A DNA stretch of 64,000 nt from an uncultured Litoreibacter sp. (GCA_947494645.1 CANLVO010000001.1:1116001-1180000); one strand, 5' to 3'; counted from the first letter of the stretch, positions 47,275 to 56,178 are shown. Translations and numbers: made by a program. The notes: generated from the sequence alone by a model not told the origin.

Positions 47275-47370
47275 TCAGCTGCCTTGTACAAACCTCTTCC
47301 CGTGCGCCACACGAAACCCGATCACGTTGGCTACGGCAAGTGCCTCGCTGAAAGTTGAACAATTCGCGAC

Positions 47371-48006
47371 CTAAAACTCGGCGCCAGTCCCCTGAAGGAC
47401 ACCGTGCTCCATCGCGTAACGGGTGAGCCCAGCGGTAGAGTTGATCCCCAGTTTGCGCTTGATGTTTTTGCGATGGGTCTCGACGGTATGAACGGAGATC
47501 TCCAGCTCCCGCGCGACCTCCTTGTTGGCTTTGCCTTGGGCAAGTTGAAGCAAGATCGTCTGTTCGCGAGCCGTCAATATCTCTTGCGATGTGTCGGGGG
47601 TGAGCGCTCCGGTGGCTCCGGTGCACAGATACGTCTCGCCTGCCATGACGGTCTGGATGGCGGTGTAAATCTCTTCTGTGGGGACGTCCTTAAGAATGTA
47701 ACCCCGCGCGCCATGCCGCATTGCGGTCGCGACATATTCGGGCGCGTCATGCATCGACAAGACCACAATCCGTTGCTCGGCGTTGCGCTCCAACAGGATT
47801 TCAGTCGCGGTCAATCCGCCAAGCTGCGGCATGTTGAGGTCCATCAAGATCACATCCGGCGAAAGCGCGTCGACTTGGTCAATCACCTCCTGACCGTTCG
47901 ACAGCGTCGCCACGACCATGATGTCAGTATAGCTCTCCAGAATGGCGCGAATGCCATCAGCGACCATTGGATGATCATCGACAATCAAGACGCGAATGGG
48001 GGTCAT
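47371..48006 (-). CDS. NarL/FixJ-type response regulator
   Basis: A 211-residue regulator. The receiver domain (1-120) has the acidic pair in VDDHP, the phospho-acceptor Asp in ILMDLNMP and the later Lys in YILKDVP. The C-terminal LuxR-type helix-turn-helix is in LTAREQTILLQLAQGKANKEVARELEISVHTVETHRKNI, cited here by its ends at about residues 146-185. The ATG overlaps the stop of the Cache kinase as ATGA. A NarL-like palindrome in the divergent TRAP promoter is a likely target. Confidence 0.92.
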   Translation of the reverse strand: MTPIRVLIVDDHPMVADGIRAILESYTDIMVVATLSNGQEVIDQVDALSPDVILMDLNMPQLGGLTATEILLERNAEQRIVVLSMHDAPEYVATAMRHGARGYILKDVPTEEIYTAIQTVMAGETYLCTGATGALTPDTSQEILTAREQTILLQLAQGKANKEVARELEISVHTVETHRKNIKRKLGINSTAGLTRYAMEHGVLQGTGAEF

Positions 48007-49436
48007 GCGATTTTTCTTCCTTCATTGGACTGGCTGCTCTCGCCAGCCTTAGGCGGCAGCAAATGGCTCAACGGAACGGAGGCCTCGATGGTTGTGCCAC
48101 CCGACGTGCTCATGACTCGCAGCGTACCATTCAGCTGATCGATGCGTTCTTGCATATTGCGCAGCCCCAGCCCGCCGTCGCGCCGTGCGTTATCCATGCC
48201 GCTGCCATTGTCCTTGATCCGCAAAGTGGCACCTCGGCGGTGGCCAAATACATCGAGCGTAACCTTGGTGGCATCCGCATGCCGCTCGACATTCGTCAAA
48301 GCCTCTTGGGCAATGCGATAAAGCGCGGTTTTGGCGTCTTGGTCCAATCGGTTGCGAAAGACGACGGTTGTGAACTCTGTCTCCAAACCGGTCCGAGCTT
48401 TGAAATCCTCCATCAGCGATTTCAGAGCAGGTCCAAGGCCCAAATCATCCAGAACACCCGGCCGAAGGTCAGCAGATATGCGGCGTACCTCGTGAATGGC
48501 GTTGGTCAGCCCTTCGATCCCTTTGTCCAGGCTCTGGGTTGCGGCGTCGTCTTTTGTTGCCACCTGCCGTTTGGCCAACTCTACTGCGTACCGGACCCCA
48601 ATCAGAATTTGACTAATGGAATCATGCAGTTCGCGGGCGACCCTGCTACGCTCTTCTTCCTGAGTATCGATGATACGTTCTGTCAGTGCCTTCAGCTTTC
48701 CGTCGGCCAATCGGCGTTCGCGTAGGTTCAACAAAAGTCCTGTGACAAACACGGCGAGCAGGGCGGCAATAGTGATAACCGCGATTTGCTGGAAGGTCTG
48801 CCGAATACGCGCCTCAGTCGTGGCGCGGGCGGCGGCCACGGTTGCGACAACATCATCGATAAAAATCCCTGTTCCCAGCGCCCATTTCCAGTCTTGTAAG
48901 CCGATTTGGTATGTCACCATCCGGGCTGTCTCACCTGTCGATGGTTTCGTCCAATCAAACGTGTGATACCCGCCAGCCCGCGCCGCCTCTATAATCTTGT
49001 CGGTGATGGGCACGCCGTTACGATCCGTCAGCCCAGACCAGTTTTCCCCGATCAGCGACGTATGCCGCGGGCTGACCAAATTGTTTCCATCATAATCAAA
49101 CACATAGAAATACCCGTCCTGGCCGTAAATCATCGCGGACAGGATCTGCGTGACCTCTAGCTTGGCTGCTTCATCGTCAGGTAGGGCATTGCCGTAGATG
49201 GAGCCGATGGCCGTCCGTGCAAGGCTCAAGTAGTTCTTCAGTTCGGCCTTCTTGGCCTCGATTAGCTGTGTTTCCAGTTCCTGAATCTCAGTTTCGGCCA
49301 ACTGGCGCGACTGATTGGCCACAACCACCGATATCGCGGCAATGGCCACCACAAGCGGAACGGTCGCCAGAAGGAAAACCTTCTGACCATAATTCAGCGC
49401 GAAGCGCGCGCGGATCGTATGAAGCAAACGGCGCAT
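48003..49436 (-). CDS. Cache-domain sensor histidine kinase (NarX/DegS class)
   Basis: About 477 residues. A first membrane helix (VFLLATVPLVVAIAAISVVV) and a second near residue 235 (VITIAALLAVFVTGLLL) bracket a periplasmic Cache domain with YGQDGYFYVFDYDGN and HTFDWTKPSTGE, a fold that usually binds small organic acids or amines. The cytoplasmic part is HisKA_3 with the phospho-acceptor His in ARELHDSISQ, then an ATPase domain with DNGSGM and GGLGLRNM. The ATG at 49436 is preferred to an upstream TTG. It likely senses the TRAP substrate or a relative and phosphorylates the regulator encoded next. Confidence 0.9.
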   Translation of the reverse strand: MRRLLHTIRARFALNYGQKVFLLATVPLVVAIAAISVVVANQSRQLAETEIQELETQLIEAKKAELKNYLSLARTAIGSIYGNALPDDEAAKLEVTQILSAMIYGQDGYFYVFDYDGNNLVSPRHTSLIGENWSGLTDRNGVPITDKIIEAARAGGYHTFDWTKPSTGETARMVTYQIGLQDWKWALGTGIFIDDVVATVAAARATTEARIRQTFQQIAVITIAALLAVFVTGLLLNLRERRLADGKLKALTERIIDTQEEERSRVARELHDSISQILIGVRYAVELAKRQVATKDDAATQSLDKGIEGLTNAIHEVRRISADLRPGVLDDLGLGPALKSLMEDFKARTGLETEFTTVVFRNRLDQDAKTALYRIAQEALTNVERHADATKVTLDVFGHRRGATLRIKDNGSGMDNARRDGGLGLRNMQERIDQLNGTLRVMSTSGGTTIEASVPLSHLLPPKAGESSQSNEGRKIA

Positions 49437-49546
49437 GAGCGCGGTAACTCTGGGCCAAGTGCAGCAACGCGTCAATCGCCGCAATCGGGTACGGGAAACC
49501 GACGCAAGAACACCGTGATGCATGTGCGTACGCGGAACACCTTTGC

Positions 49547-49560
49547 TTGATCGAGATCAA
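49547..49560. promoter_or_regulatory. Perfect FNR/FnrL-type box
   Basis: TTGATCGAGATCAA matches the FNR consensus TTGAT-N4-ATCAA at every defined position. It lies 111 bp before the kinase start and 152 bp before dctP. Relative to the predicted TRAP start site its centre is at -78.5. Confidence 0.75.
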
Positions 49561-49582
49561 ATTTCGCCGACCGTGAGGGATC

Positions 49583-49598
49583 TACCCGTCAATGGGTA
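49583..49598. promoter_or_regulatory. NarL-like 7-2-7 operator in the TRAP promoter
   Basis: TACCCGTCAATGGGTA is two inverted heptamers separated by two bases. The right half (TACCCAT on the other strand) fits the NarL heptamer TACYYMT exactly and the left half differs at one position. It lies inside a larger inverted repeat AGGGAT/ATCCCT (49576-49581, 49603-49608). The centre is at -41.5 from the start site implied by the TATAAG box. Confidence 0.6.
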
Positions 49599-49619
49599 TA
49601 GCATCCCTGCAGGAGCGGC

Positions 49620-49625
49620 TATAAG
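49620..49625 (+). promoter_or_regulatory. Predicted -10 box of the TRAP operon
   Basis: TATAAG matches five of six bases of the -10 consensus and has no good -35 at 17 bp, as expected for an activator-dependent promoter. The implied start is near 49632, 80 bp before dctP. Confidence 0.45.
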
Positions 49626-49711
49626 GTTGCGCCACTAGAAACGATCCATCTGCCAGCACGTTCGGCCTTGATTGCCGGCTCTGGGGGATGAAAATTTGGG
49701 AGGAGAAACCT

Positions 49712-50794
49712 ATGGATCGTCGTTCTTTTCTAAGAACTTCTGCAGTCGGCGGGACCGCCGCAGCTGCCTCGACACTAGCCGCACCGGCCTATGCTGCGGG
49801 TCACCGCACGCTGACTATGGTTACAACTTGGGGCCGCGGCCTCGCTGGCGTTTTTGACGCGGCGCAAAAGGTTGCAGACGACATCAACGCAATGTCTGAC
49901 GGCACTCTGACTGTTGACGTGAAAGCCGCTGGTGAGCTGGTTGGCGCGTTCGAAGTGTTTGACGCTGTGACCGCTGGTCAGGCCGACATGTACCACGCTG
50001 CCGACTACTACTTTGGCGGTCAGCACCCTGGCTACTTCTTCATGACATCTGTTCCGTTCGGTATGACCGCGCAGGAGCTGGTGAACTGGTATGAGCACGG
50101 TGGCGGTAAAGACTTCCACGACGAGCTGGGCCAAATCTTTGGTCTGAAATCCTTCTTGGCCGGTAACACTGGTGCACAGGCTGGTGGCTGGTTCCGCAAG
50201 GAAATCACAGGCCCAGAAGATTTCAACGGTCTGAAGTTCCGTATGCCTGGTATGGGCGGTGAGGTGCTCGGCAAGCTCGGCGCATCCGTACAGAACTTGC
50301 CAGGTGCAGAAGTGTACCAAGCGCTGGCCTCCGGCGCGATCGACGGCACCGAGTGGATCGGCCCATGGGCTGACGAGAAAGCCGGCTTCCAGGAGATCAC
50401 CAAGTTCTACTACACCGCTGGTATGCACGAGCCGGGCGCAGCCCTGACTTTGGCCACCAACCGTGATGTTTTCGACGAACTGACACCTGCGCAGCAGAAG
50501 ATCATCGAAGTGGCCTCCGGCAACACCCACCAGTGGAGCCTTGCTCAGTTCCTGAACAACAACGGTACCGCGCTGCAGCGTTTGCAGTCCGGCGGCGTGA
50601 AAGTTCTGGAATTCCCAGACAGCGTTTGGGATGCGATGGGCACAGCGGCTGCTGAGGTCAAAGACCAGTATGCAGGCGACGAGCTCTATGACCGTCTGCG
50701 TGCAAGCTACGAAGAGTCCCAAGCGGCGTCTTCCGGCTGGCTGGTACGCTCCGAAGGCGCATACCGCACACAGCGCGACCGGGTCACCGGCTAA
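49712..50794 (+). CDS. dctP: TRAP transporter substrate-binding protein
   Basis: A 360-residue periplasmic receptor with a twin-arginine signal (DRRSFLRTSAVGG) ending near APAYA. The sequence around FRMPGMGGEVLGKLGA and DGTEWIGPWADEKAGF matches the TakP-like branch of DctP proteins, where the Arg and the EW-GP region contact a carboxylate; TakP of Rhodobacter binds 2-oxoacids. A mono-carboxylate or 2-oxoacid substrate is therefore likely but not proven. GGAGGAGA six bases before the ATG at 49712 supports the start. Confidence 0.9.
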   Translation: MDRRSFLRTSAVGGTAAAASTLAAPAYAAGHRTLTMVTTWGRGLAGVFDAAQKVADDINAMSDGTLTVDVKAAGELVGAFEVFDAVTAGQADMYHAADYYFGGQHPGYFFMTSVPFGMTAQELVNWYEHGGGKDFHDELGQIFGLKSFLAGNTGAQAGGWFRKEITGPEDFNGLKFRMPGMGGEVLGKLGASVQNLPGAEVYQALASGAIDGTEWIGPWADEKAGFQEITKFYYTAGMHEPGAALTLATNRDVFDELTPAQQKIIEVASGNTHQWSLAQFLNNNGTALQRLQSGGVKVLEFPDSVWDAMGTAAAEVKDQYAGDELYDRLRASYEESQAASSGWLVRSEGAYRTQRDRVTG

Positions 50795-50817
50795 TCGCTC
50801 TGTAGCGACTATTAGAT

Positions 50818-50841
50818 CGAGGCCGCAGACATGCGGCCTCG
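50818..50841 (+). repeat. Intercistronic hairpin between dctP and dctQ
   Basis: CGAGGCCGCA (50818-50827) pairs perfectly with TGCGGCCTCG (50832-50841) around the loop GACA, with no T-tract. Hairpins at this place in solute-receptor operons often protect the receptor mRNA and raise its level over the membrane subunits. Confidence 0.6.
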
Positions 50842-50925
50842 GTCCCTGCGCCTCTATCGTGCGCAGAAATCGGGAGGGGCATCGCACTCAATAAGGTCGC
50901 GGGCCCGATATCGGGGGACATGACT

Positions 50926-51852
50926 ATGCTGGACGCCCTTGTCTGGTTCTTTTCCAACATCGCGCTTGCGTTCAAGAATTTCTTCTACGCGATCTTCAAC
51001 CCGGACCTTTGGCTGTCCTGGGTTCCCTATATCAACCAAACCATTCCGGAGACCGAGCAGAAAGAAGCGATGATGCGCTTCATCTACTACGGCGGCTCCG
51101 TCGAATTTTTCTTCGTCGTCTTCACCTTCTTCTTGATTCTCACAGTCGTCGGGCTGTTTGCGAACCGGGTGATGTGGGGCGTCGTGCAAATCCTTGAAGG
51201 GTTTGCCAATAGCGTTGGCCGCTTCTTTGCATGGGCGGGCCTTTTGATGGTCCTGCAGCAAATCATCATTATCTTTATTCAGCGCATCTTTGCGCGCGCC
51301 GAAATCTCTATGGGGTTTGGCATGAGCTTCAGCAAAGACATCAGCTGGTGGGCGGAAGAGCTGAAATTCTACAATGCCCTCGTAGTCTGCCTTTGCTGCA
51401 CCTACACGTTCGTACAAGGCGGCCATGTGCGGGTCGATCTGATTTATTCCGCCGTCAGCTACCGGACCAAACGGATGATGGACATGATCGGAGCGATCAT
51501 CTTCATGATGCCTGCCGCCATCCTGACATGGATGTATGGCTGGTACTTCCTCTGGCGCCACCTTGTCACGCCTAAGCCTTCTGCCTCTGACGCGCTGGAC
51601 CGTTTGCTGACCAAGGCCCGTGCGGTGCGCTGGAACGTCGAGACAATCAGCTTCTCGCCCAACGGGTTCAACGCGTATTTCCTGTTCAAAATCCTTCTGG
51701 TGCTTTTCGCGGGCATGGTCTTCCTGCAATCCATCGCATTTTTCTACCGTTCCTACCTGGAGTGGAAAGGCGGCCCCGAGGCCGAAGGCAAGTATCTCGA
51801 CAAAGACACGCTGGGCGATGAAGTCGCCGAAGCGGCTGCAGAAATCCACTAA
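50926..51852 (+). CDS. dctQ: TRAP transporter small permease subunit, enlarged
   Basis: About 308 residues with an ordinary DctQ core (helices such as GLLMVLQQIIIIFIQ, YNALVVCLCCTYTFVQGGHVRVD and MIGAIIFMMPAAILTWMYGWY). Most DctQ proteins have 160-230 residues; this one has an extra N-terminal region of about 75 residues with its own helix (SVEFFFVVFTFFLILTVVGL) and a soluble insertion before the last helix. GGGGGA lies seven bases before the ATG at 50926, which is preferred to the ATG two codons earlier. It works with DctM in the inner membrane. Confidence 0.85.
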   Translation: MLDALVWFFSNIALAFKNFFYAIFNPDLWLSWVPYINQTIPETEQKEAMMRFIYYGGSVEFFFVVFTFFLILTVVGLFANRVMWGVVQILEGFANSVGRFFAWAGLLMVLQQIIIIFIQRIFARAEISMGFGMSFSKDISWWAEELKFYNALVVCLCCTYTFVQGGHVRVDLIYSAVSYRTKRMMDMIGAIIFMMPAAILTWMYGWYFLWRHLVTPKPSASDALDRLLTKARAVRWNVETISFSPNGFNAYFLFKILLVLFAGMVFLQSIAFFYRSYLEWKGGPEAEGKYLDKDTLGDEVAEAAAEIH

Positions 51853-51864
51853 GGGGCTGGGCAA

Positions 51865-54219
51865 ATGATTTTCGGATTAGATGGCGTAGAAGTTGGCCTG
51901 ATCATTGTGTTCCTGTGTCTTTTCGCAGGTATCCTGTCTGGCTTCCCGGTGGCATTCGCAATTGGCGGCTCTGCTGTTATTTCCTTTGGGATCATCGCAG
52001 CGCTCGACAGCGCCGGGCTTCTCATACACCAGGCAATTGACCCCAATTCGGCGGAGTTCGCCGCCGTCCTCGCGGAGGGCGTGAAACAAGAAACGATATC
52101 GGTCTTCAGGTATCCCGACCTACCCAGAATAGATCAGCCGGTCTTCCTGCAGGGCTGGGAAACCGCGCTCGACCGCAATGTGTCATTCATTGTGAACCGT
52201 ATGAACGAGCGTGTGCTGGCTGGTGCTTCCATCGAGACACTGTTGGCGGTGCTCATGTTCGTGTTGATGGGGATCACGCTGGAGCGCTCCAAGATCGCCA
52301 ACGACTTGCTCACGACTATGGCACGGGTCTTCGGGCCATTGCCGGGCGGTCTTGCTGTTTCTGTTGTCGTTGTCGGCGCGTTCCTCGCGGCGTCTACCGG
52401 TATCGTGGGTGCGACCGTGGTGACCATGGGCCTGCTGTCCTTGCCCACCATGCTGCGTAACAATTACTCGCCCGAGCTGGCCACCGGCGTTATCGCCGCG
52501 TCCGGTACTCTGGGCCAGATCATCCCGCCCTCGATCGTGATCGTGCTTCTGGGAACGCTTGCAGGCGATTTGTATTCCGCAGCACAAGAAGCCCGTGCGC
52601 AAGAAGTTGGTTGCTCTGATGCGCTAACCTATCTTGGCGAGCCTGCTGTTGTTTCCGTCGGGACCTTGTTCCAGGCGGCGCTATTGCCCGGCATCCTTCT
52701 GGCGGTGCTCTACGGCCTCTACGCCTTTGGGTATGCGCTGTTTAATCCGTCCAAAGCACCTGCCGTAGAACTCGGCTCATCCAACAGCGAACCGGTCTCA
52801 AAATCTGAGGCCCTAACGTGGTTCCTCTTCGCGCCTGTTGGGCTGATTGTGGGCTTCATCTTGATGATCAACGTCGGCATCTTCGGCAGCCAGAACGTGG
52901 TCGTCGACAGCTTCTCGGATGCGGGCCAAACTGCCTCGCTGCGGACCAATGTCAGCGACAGCTGTCAGGAAGCAATGATCGATCTGCACGGCATCGAAGC
53001 GTGGGAAACTGCTCTGGCCGAGCAAGCGGCGATCGATGATGCAGGCGGTATCAAGGAATCCGTCAAGCTGACTGAAGACGAGTTAAGAGAGGCTATTCTT
53101 GCCAAGATTGATGACGCAGCCCCTGTGGGCACCGGCATCGCTGCTGGCTTGCTTCTCATGGCGCTTGTCTTTGCTATCGCGCGTGGCGTAGGGCCTTCCG
53201 CAGATCGTCGCCCGCTCATCATTGGTGCCTTGGGTATCCTGTTGGCGCTTTTGATTGACATATTGCTGATCACGCCGGTGACCTCGCCGGGGAGTACGGT
53301 CCTGCTGCTGATCCTGCCTCTCATGATGATCGGTTATGGGGTCAGGCATGCCGCTGTCTCGCTCGGCAAGAACGAGTTGTTGAAGGTTGTCTTCCCGCCG
53401 CTGGTTCTGATCGTCGCGGTGCTCGGCTCTATCCTCGGAGGTATCACCAACCCCACGCCTGCGGCGGCGCTTGGGGCAGGGGGTGCGATCCTGCTGGCAG
53501 CCTACCGCAAGCTGCAAGACACGGGCCAGTCGGGTAAGATCATCCTGATGGCAACCTTTGCGGTCGTGGTCATGATCCTTGTCGGGGTCAATTTCGACCT
53601 GCGCGTCAACATCGAGGCTGTCACCTTTGAGAACATGCTGGCCTTTATCATCGCGAAGGCCGCCTATCTCTTTGCGATCTTTGGCATTCTCTTTGGCTGC
53701 TGGGTTTTGTTCTCCAACGGGGTTCTCAGCCCGGTGGTGCGGGAAACGGCGAAGGTCACGAGCATGGTCTTCACCATTCTGATCGGTTCGCAATTGCTGA
53801 ACCTCGTTGTGATCTCCTTTGGGGGTGAGCATTACATTCAGCAGTTCCTGAAGAGCTTTGACAGTGAGTTTCAGGTCTTCATCATCGTGATGCTGGTGCT
53901 GTTCATTCTGGGCTTCGTGCTCGATTTTCTGGAGATCATCTACATCGTGATCCCCATCGTGGGTCCCGTCATTTATGGAGGCACGATGGACCCGAAATGG
54001 GTGACAATCATGATCGCGGTGAACCTGCAAACCTCCTTCCTGACGCCGCCCTTTGGCTTTGCGTTGTTCTACCTGCGCGGCGTGGCTCCGAAGGAGGTCA
54101 CCACAGGTCATATCTACCGTGGGATCATCCCGTTCGTGCTGATCCAGGTTCTGGGCTTGCTGCTGCTCGCGATGTTCCCGGGCGTGGTGACGATCGTGCC
54201 GAACCTACTGGGCGGCTGA
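51865..54219 (+). CDS. dctM: TRAP transporter large permease subunit, enlarged
   Basis: A 784-residue DctM-type sodium-coupled permease, against about 425-450 in the standard family. Family segments are recognisable (GFPVAFAIGGSAV near 25-40, GAFLAASTGIVGATVVTMGLL near 170-190, GTLGQIIPPSIVIVLLG near 210-230, LTPPFGFALFYLRG near 727-740). Inserted are a soluble segment at about 50-112, another at about 240-262, and a large block at about 300-540 containing a polar domain and additional helices. The insertions have no frameshift and keep the base usage of the gene, so they are probably functional. Confidence 0.85.
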   Translation: MIFGLDGVEVGLIIVFLCLFAGILSGFPVAFAIGGSAVISFGIIAALDSAGLLIHQAIDPNSAEFAAVLAEGVKQETISVFRYPDLPRIDQPVFLQGWETALDRNVSFIVNRMNERVLAGASIETLLAVLMFVLMGITLERSKIANDLLTTMARVFGPLPGGLAVSVVVVGAFLAASTGIVGATVVTMGLLSLPTMLRNNYSPELATGVIAASGTLGQIIPPSIVIVLLGTLAGDLYSAAQEARAQEVGCSDALTYLGEPAVVSVGTLFQAALLPGILLAVLYGLYAFGYALFNPSKAPAVELGSSNSEPVSKSEALTWFLFAPVGLIVGFILMINVGIFGSQNVVVDSFSDAGQTASLRTNVSDSCQEAMIDLHGIEAWETALAEQAAIDDAGGIKESVKLTEDELREAILAKIDDAAPVGTGIAAGLLLMALVFAIARGVGPSADRRPLIIGALGILLALLIDILLITPVTSPGSTVLLLILPLMMIGYGVRHAAVSLGKNELLKVVFPPLVLIVAVLGSILGGITNPTPAAALGAGGAILLAAYRKLQDTGQSGKIILMATFAVVVMILVGVNFDLRVNIEAVTFENMLAFIIAKAAYLFAIFGILFGCWVLFSNGVLSPVVRETAKVTSMVFTILIGSQLLNLVVISFGGEHYIQQFLKSFDSEFQVFIIVMLVLFILGFVLDFLEIIYIVIPIVGPVIYGGTMDPKWVTIMIAVNLQTSFLTPPFGFALFYLRGVAPKEVTTGHIYRGIIPFVLIQVLGLLLLAMFPGVVTIVPNLLGG

Positions 54220-54245
54220 TCTCAGGGCTCTGAACAGACACGGAA

Positions 54246-54273
54246 AAAACGGCGCCTCGCGGGGCGCCGTTTT
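54246..54273. terminator. Bidirectional terminator between dctM and bpt
   Basis: AAAACGGCGCC (54246-54256) pairs perfectly with GGCGCCGTTTT (54263-54273), an 11-bp stem. T-rich runs follow on the plus strand (TTTTCGTTT) and on the minus strand (TTTTTT), so it can end both the TRAP operon and bpt. Confidence 0.88.
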
Positions 54274-54295
54274 CGTTTGAGGGTATCGGAAACGC

Positions 54296-55126
54296 TTACT
54301 CTTTCGGTGCGCGTGTGTCGGGCAGGGTGATGCGCGCGACTTGCTCGGCTATGGGGTCTACGGCCAGCGGGTGCGTCTCTGCAGCGTAGTCGTGGCCGTC
54401 CTGGATGTCATGCCAATCGCCGCTGCGGAACACCTCTAATGCAGAGAAACCGGCCTTGTAGCCCATCTTGGGCGAGCCGGGGACCCAATAGCCTAGATAG
54501 ACATACGGCAGCCCAGCTTCCTGTGCGATGCGCACATGGTCGAGCACGATGTACGTGCCCAACGAATTTCGAGACATATCAGGGTTGTAGAAGGAATAGA
54601 CCATCGACAACCCATCATCGAGCACGTCGGTCAAGCAGGTCGCGATCAGCTCTTCATCGATGGCCGAATTCCGGTCCCAATACTCCACCACACGGCTTTT
54701 CACTGGTGTCTCTTCGACCATGGCGGCGAACTCGAAAATATCCATGTCGGCCATGCCGCCATCGGCGTGGCGGGACTCGAGATAGCGGCGGAAGAGGTCG
54801 TATTGCTCCTCGGTCGCCCAAGGGCTGGTCGCGACGCGGTCAAGGTGGGTGTTGCGCTTCATGATACGGCGCTGGGACTTTGACAGCTTAAAATCGGCCA
54901 CCCGGATCCGTGCAGACAGACAGGCAGAACACTCCGCACAAGAGGGGCGGTAGAGCACGTTCTGCGACCGACGAAACCCCTGTTTTGAAAGGGCATTGTT
55001 CAGCGTGGTCGCGTGCTCGCCCTGCAGGGCAGTAAACAGCTTCCGCTCCCTGCGACCTTCAAGGTACGGACAGGATTGTGGAGCAGTCACATAGAACTGC
55101 GGAGCAATTGGAAGCGTGTGGCGCAT
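54296..55126 (-). CDS. bpt: Aspartate/glutamate leucyltransferase (N-degron)
   Basis: A 276-residue arginyltransferase-like enzyme of the bacterial Bpt type, which transfers Leu from Leu-tRNA to proteins with N-terminal Asp or Glu and so marks them for ClpS/ClpAP. Typical segments are [33 protein letters not shown] (clustered cysteines), [20 protein letters not shown] by its ends, and [17 protein letters not shown]. The length is normal. It ends at a shared bidirectional terminator. Confidence 0.95.
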   Translation of the reverse strand: MRHTLPIAPQFYVTAPQSCPYLEGRRERKLFTALQGEHATTLNNALSKQGFRRSQNVLYRPSCAECSACLSARIRVADFKLSKSQRRIMKRNTHLDRVATSPWATEEQYDLFRRYLESRHADGGMADMDIFEFAAMVEETPVKSRVVEYWDRNSAIDEELIATCLTDVLDDGLSMVYSFYNPDMSRNSLGTYIVLDHVRIAQEAGLPYVYLGYWVPGSPKMGYKAGFSALEVFRSGDWHDIQDGHDYAAETHPLAVDPIAEQVARITLPDTRAPKE

Positions 55127-55212
55127 AGCAGCGGGAATGTCCTAAAGTTCCGATGAGCCTAGCAACGCAGGCGCATCCGGACAAACCCTTTTTAGGTCTA
55201 TGTTTCAGTGAC

Positions 55213-55668
55213 CTAGTAACGTTGCGGTTTGTTGATCGCAGCGGTGCCGCAGAGGTGGTCGTGGAGGGCTTGCGATTTGGGGGATACGGCGATCAGGATC
55301 ACCGAGATCAGCTGCGGCAGGAAGAAGGCCGAGGCGACCATGTAGGCGCCGGTGTGCATCACGGCCTCGGTGCCATCAAGGGGCTGGCCCTCGCGGTTGC
55401 GCAGCTCGATATTAAAGAGGCGCATGCCCCATGTGGCCGAGCCTGAGGTGATGGTCGAGACCCGGTAAATGAAGCTCAGAACCGCAAAGATCAGCGGGTA
55501 AAAGAACCACCCAATAAAGAGCGGCAGGGTCGCCACGATGGCCGTCAGGATGCCAATCAAGGTGATGTCGACGCCCCATGCCAAAAGACGCTTGGCAGGG
55601 ATGCCTGCGTAGAACTCGGCTTGGGTGACCGGGTCGGGAAGCTGTGTTTGTGTCATGGCAATGGACAT
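55213..55668 (-). CDS. RDD family membrane protein
   Basis: About 151 residues with the RDD signature in GIPAKRLLAWGVDITLIG (the Arg and Asp of the first helix) and further helices at LFIGWFFYPLIFAVLSFIY and VASAFFLPQLISVILIAVS. The C-terminal LHDHLCGTAAI is also typical. RDD proteins are small inner-membrane proteins of mostly unknown function. The start at 55668 (or the ATG four codons later) is uncertain. It sits between DUF2852 and bpt on the same strand. Confidence 0.82.
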   Translation of the reverse strand: MSIAMTQTQLPDPVTQAEFYAGIPAKRLLAWGVDITLIGILTAIVATLPLFIGWFFYPLIFAVLSFIYRVSTITSGSATWGMRLFNIELRNREGQPLDGTEAVMHTGAYMVASAFFLPQLISVILIAVSPKSQALHDHLCGTAAINKPQRY

Positions 55669-55761
55669 GGGGGCTGGGGCCTCGAATGTGAAGGGGGGTG
55701 CTGTTTGGGGTGCAGCGCGCCAACAGGTGGCGCGCGTCATTCGTGCAAAGAAACCAGAGGC

Positions 55762-56178
55762 TTACGCGTCTTCTTTGTCGTCTTCCTTAGGGGCTTTTGC
55801 AGCCTCTGCACGTTCATCCATGAAGGCGTCAAACTCGGACTTGTCCTTGGCTTCGCGCAGGCGTTCCAAGAAGGTCTCAAATGCGTGCTGCTCGTCTTGC
55901 AGACGGTTCAGCATGTCGGCTTTGTAAGTGTCAAAGGCCGTGTTGCCTGAGGATTTGAAACCGGCGGAACGGGCAGGGGAATGAGTCTTGCGACGGGTGG
56001 CGCAGCTGTTGAACATGCGTTTGCTCCATATCATGTAGGCGAGAAGGGCGAGGCCAACGGGCCAGAAGAAGATAAAGCCCAGAACCATGGCGGCGATCCA
56101 GGCACCTTTGCCTCTTTCGTCGAGCCACATCTCAGCGCGAGCGAGCCAGGAAGGGGACCTGTGGGTGAGGGTCGTCAT
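55762..56178 (-). CDS. DUF2852 membrane protein
   Basis: A 138-residue protein with one or two N-terminal membrane helices (WIAAMVLGFIFFWPVGLALLAYMIW) followed by a charged, coiled-coil-like tail (FETFLERLREAKDKSEFDAFM). This matches DUF2852, an alphaproteobacterial family of unknown function. AGGAG six bases before the ATG at 56178 supports the start. The upstream gap carries two TTTGTACAAA palindromes that may regulate it. Confidence 0.8.
   Translation of the reverse strand: MTTLTHRSPSWLARAEMWLDERGKGAWIAAMVLGFIFFWPVGLALLAYMIWSKRMFNSCATRRKTHSPARSAGFKSSGNTAFDTYKADMLNRLQDEQHAFETFLERLREAKDKSEFDAFMDERAEAAKAPKEDDKEDA

Noticed and set aside
53083-54111. Open frame of 342 codons opposite dctM
   Set aside because: Highly charged His/Arg/Asp composition mirrors hydrophobic codons of the permease; no domain.
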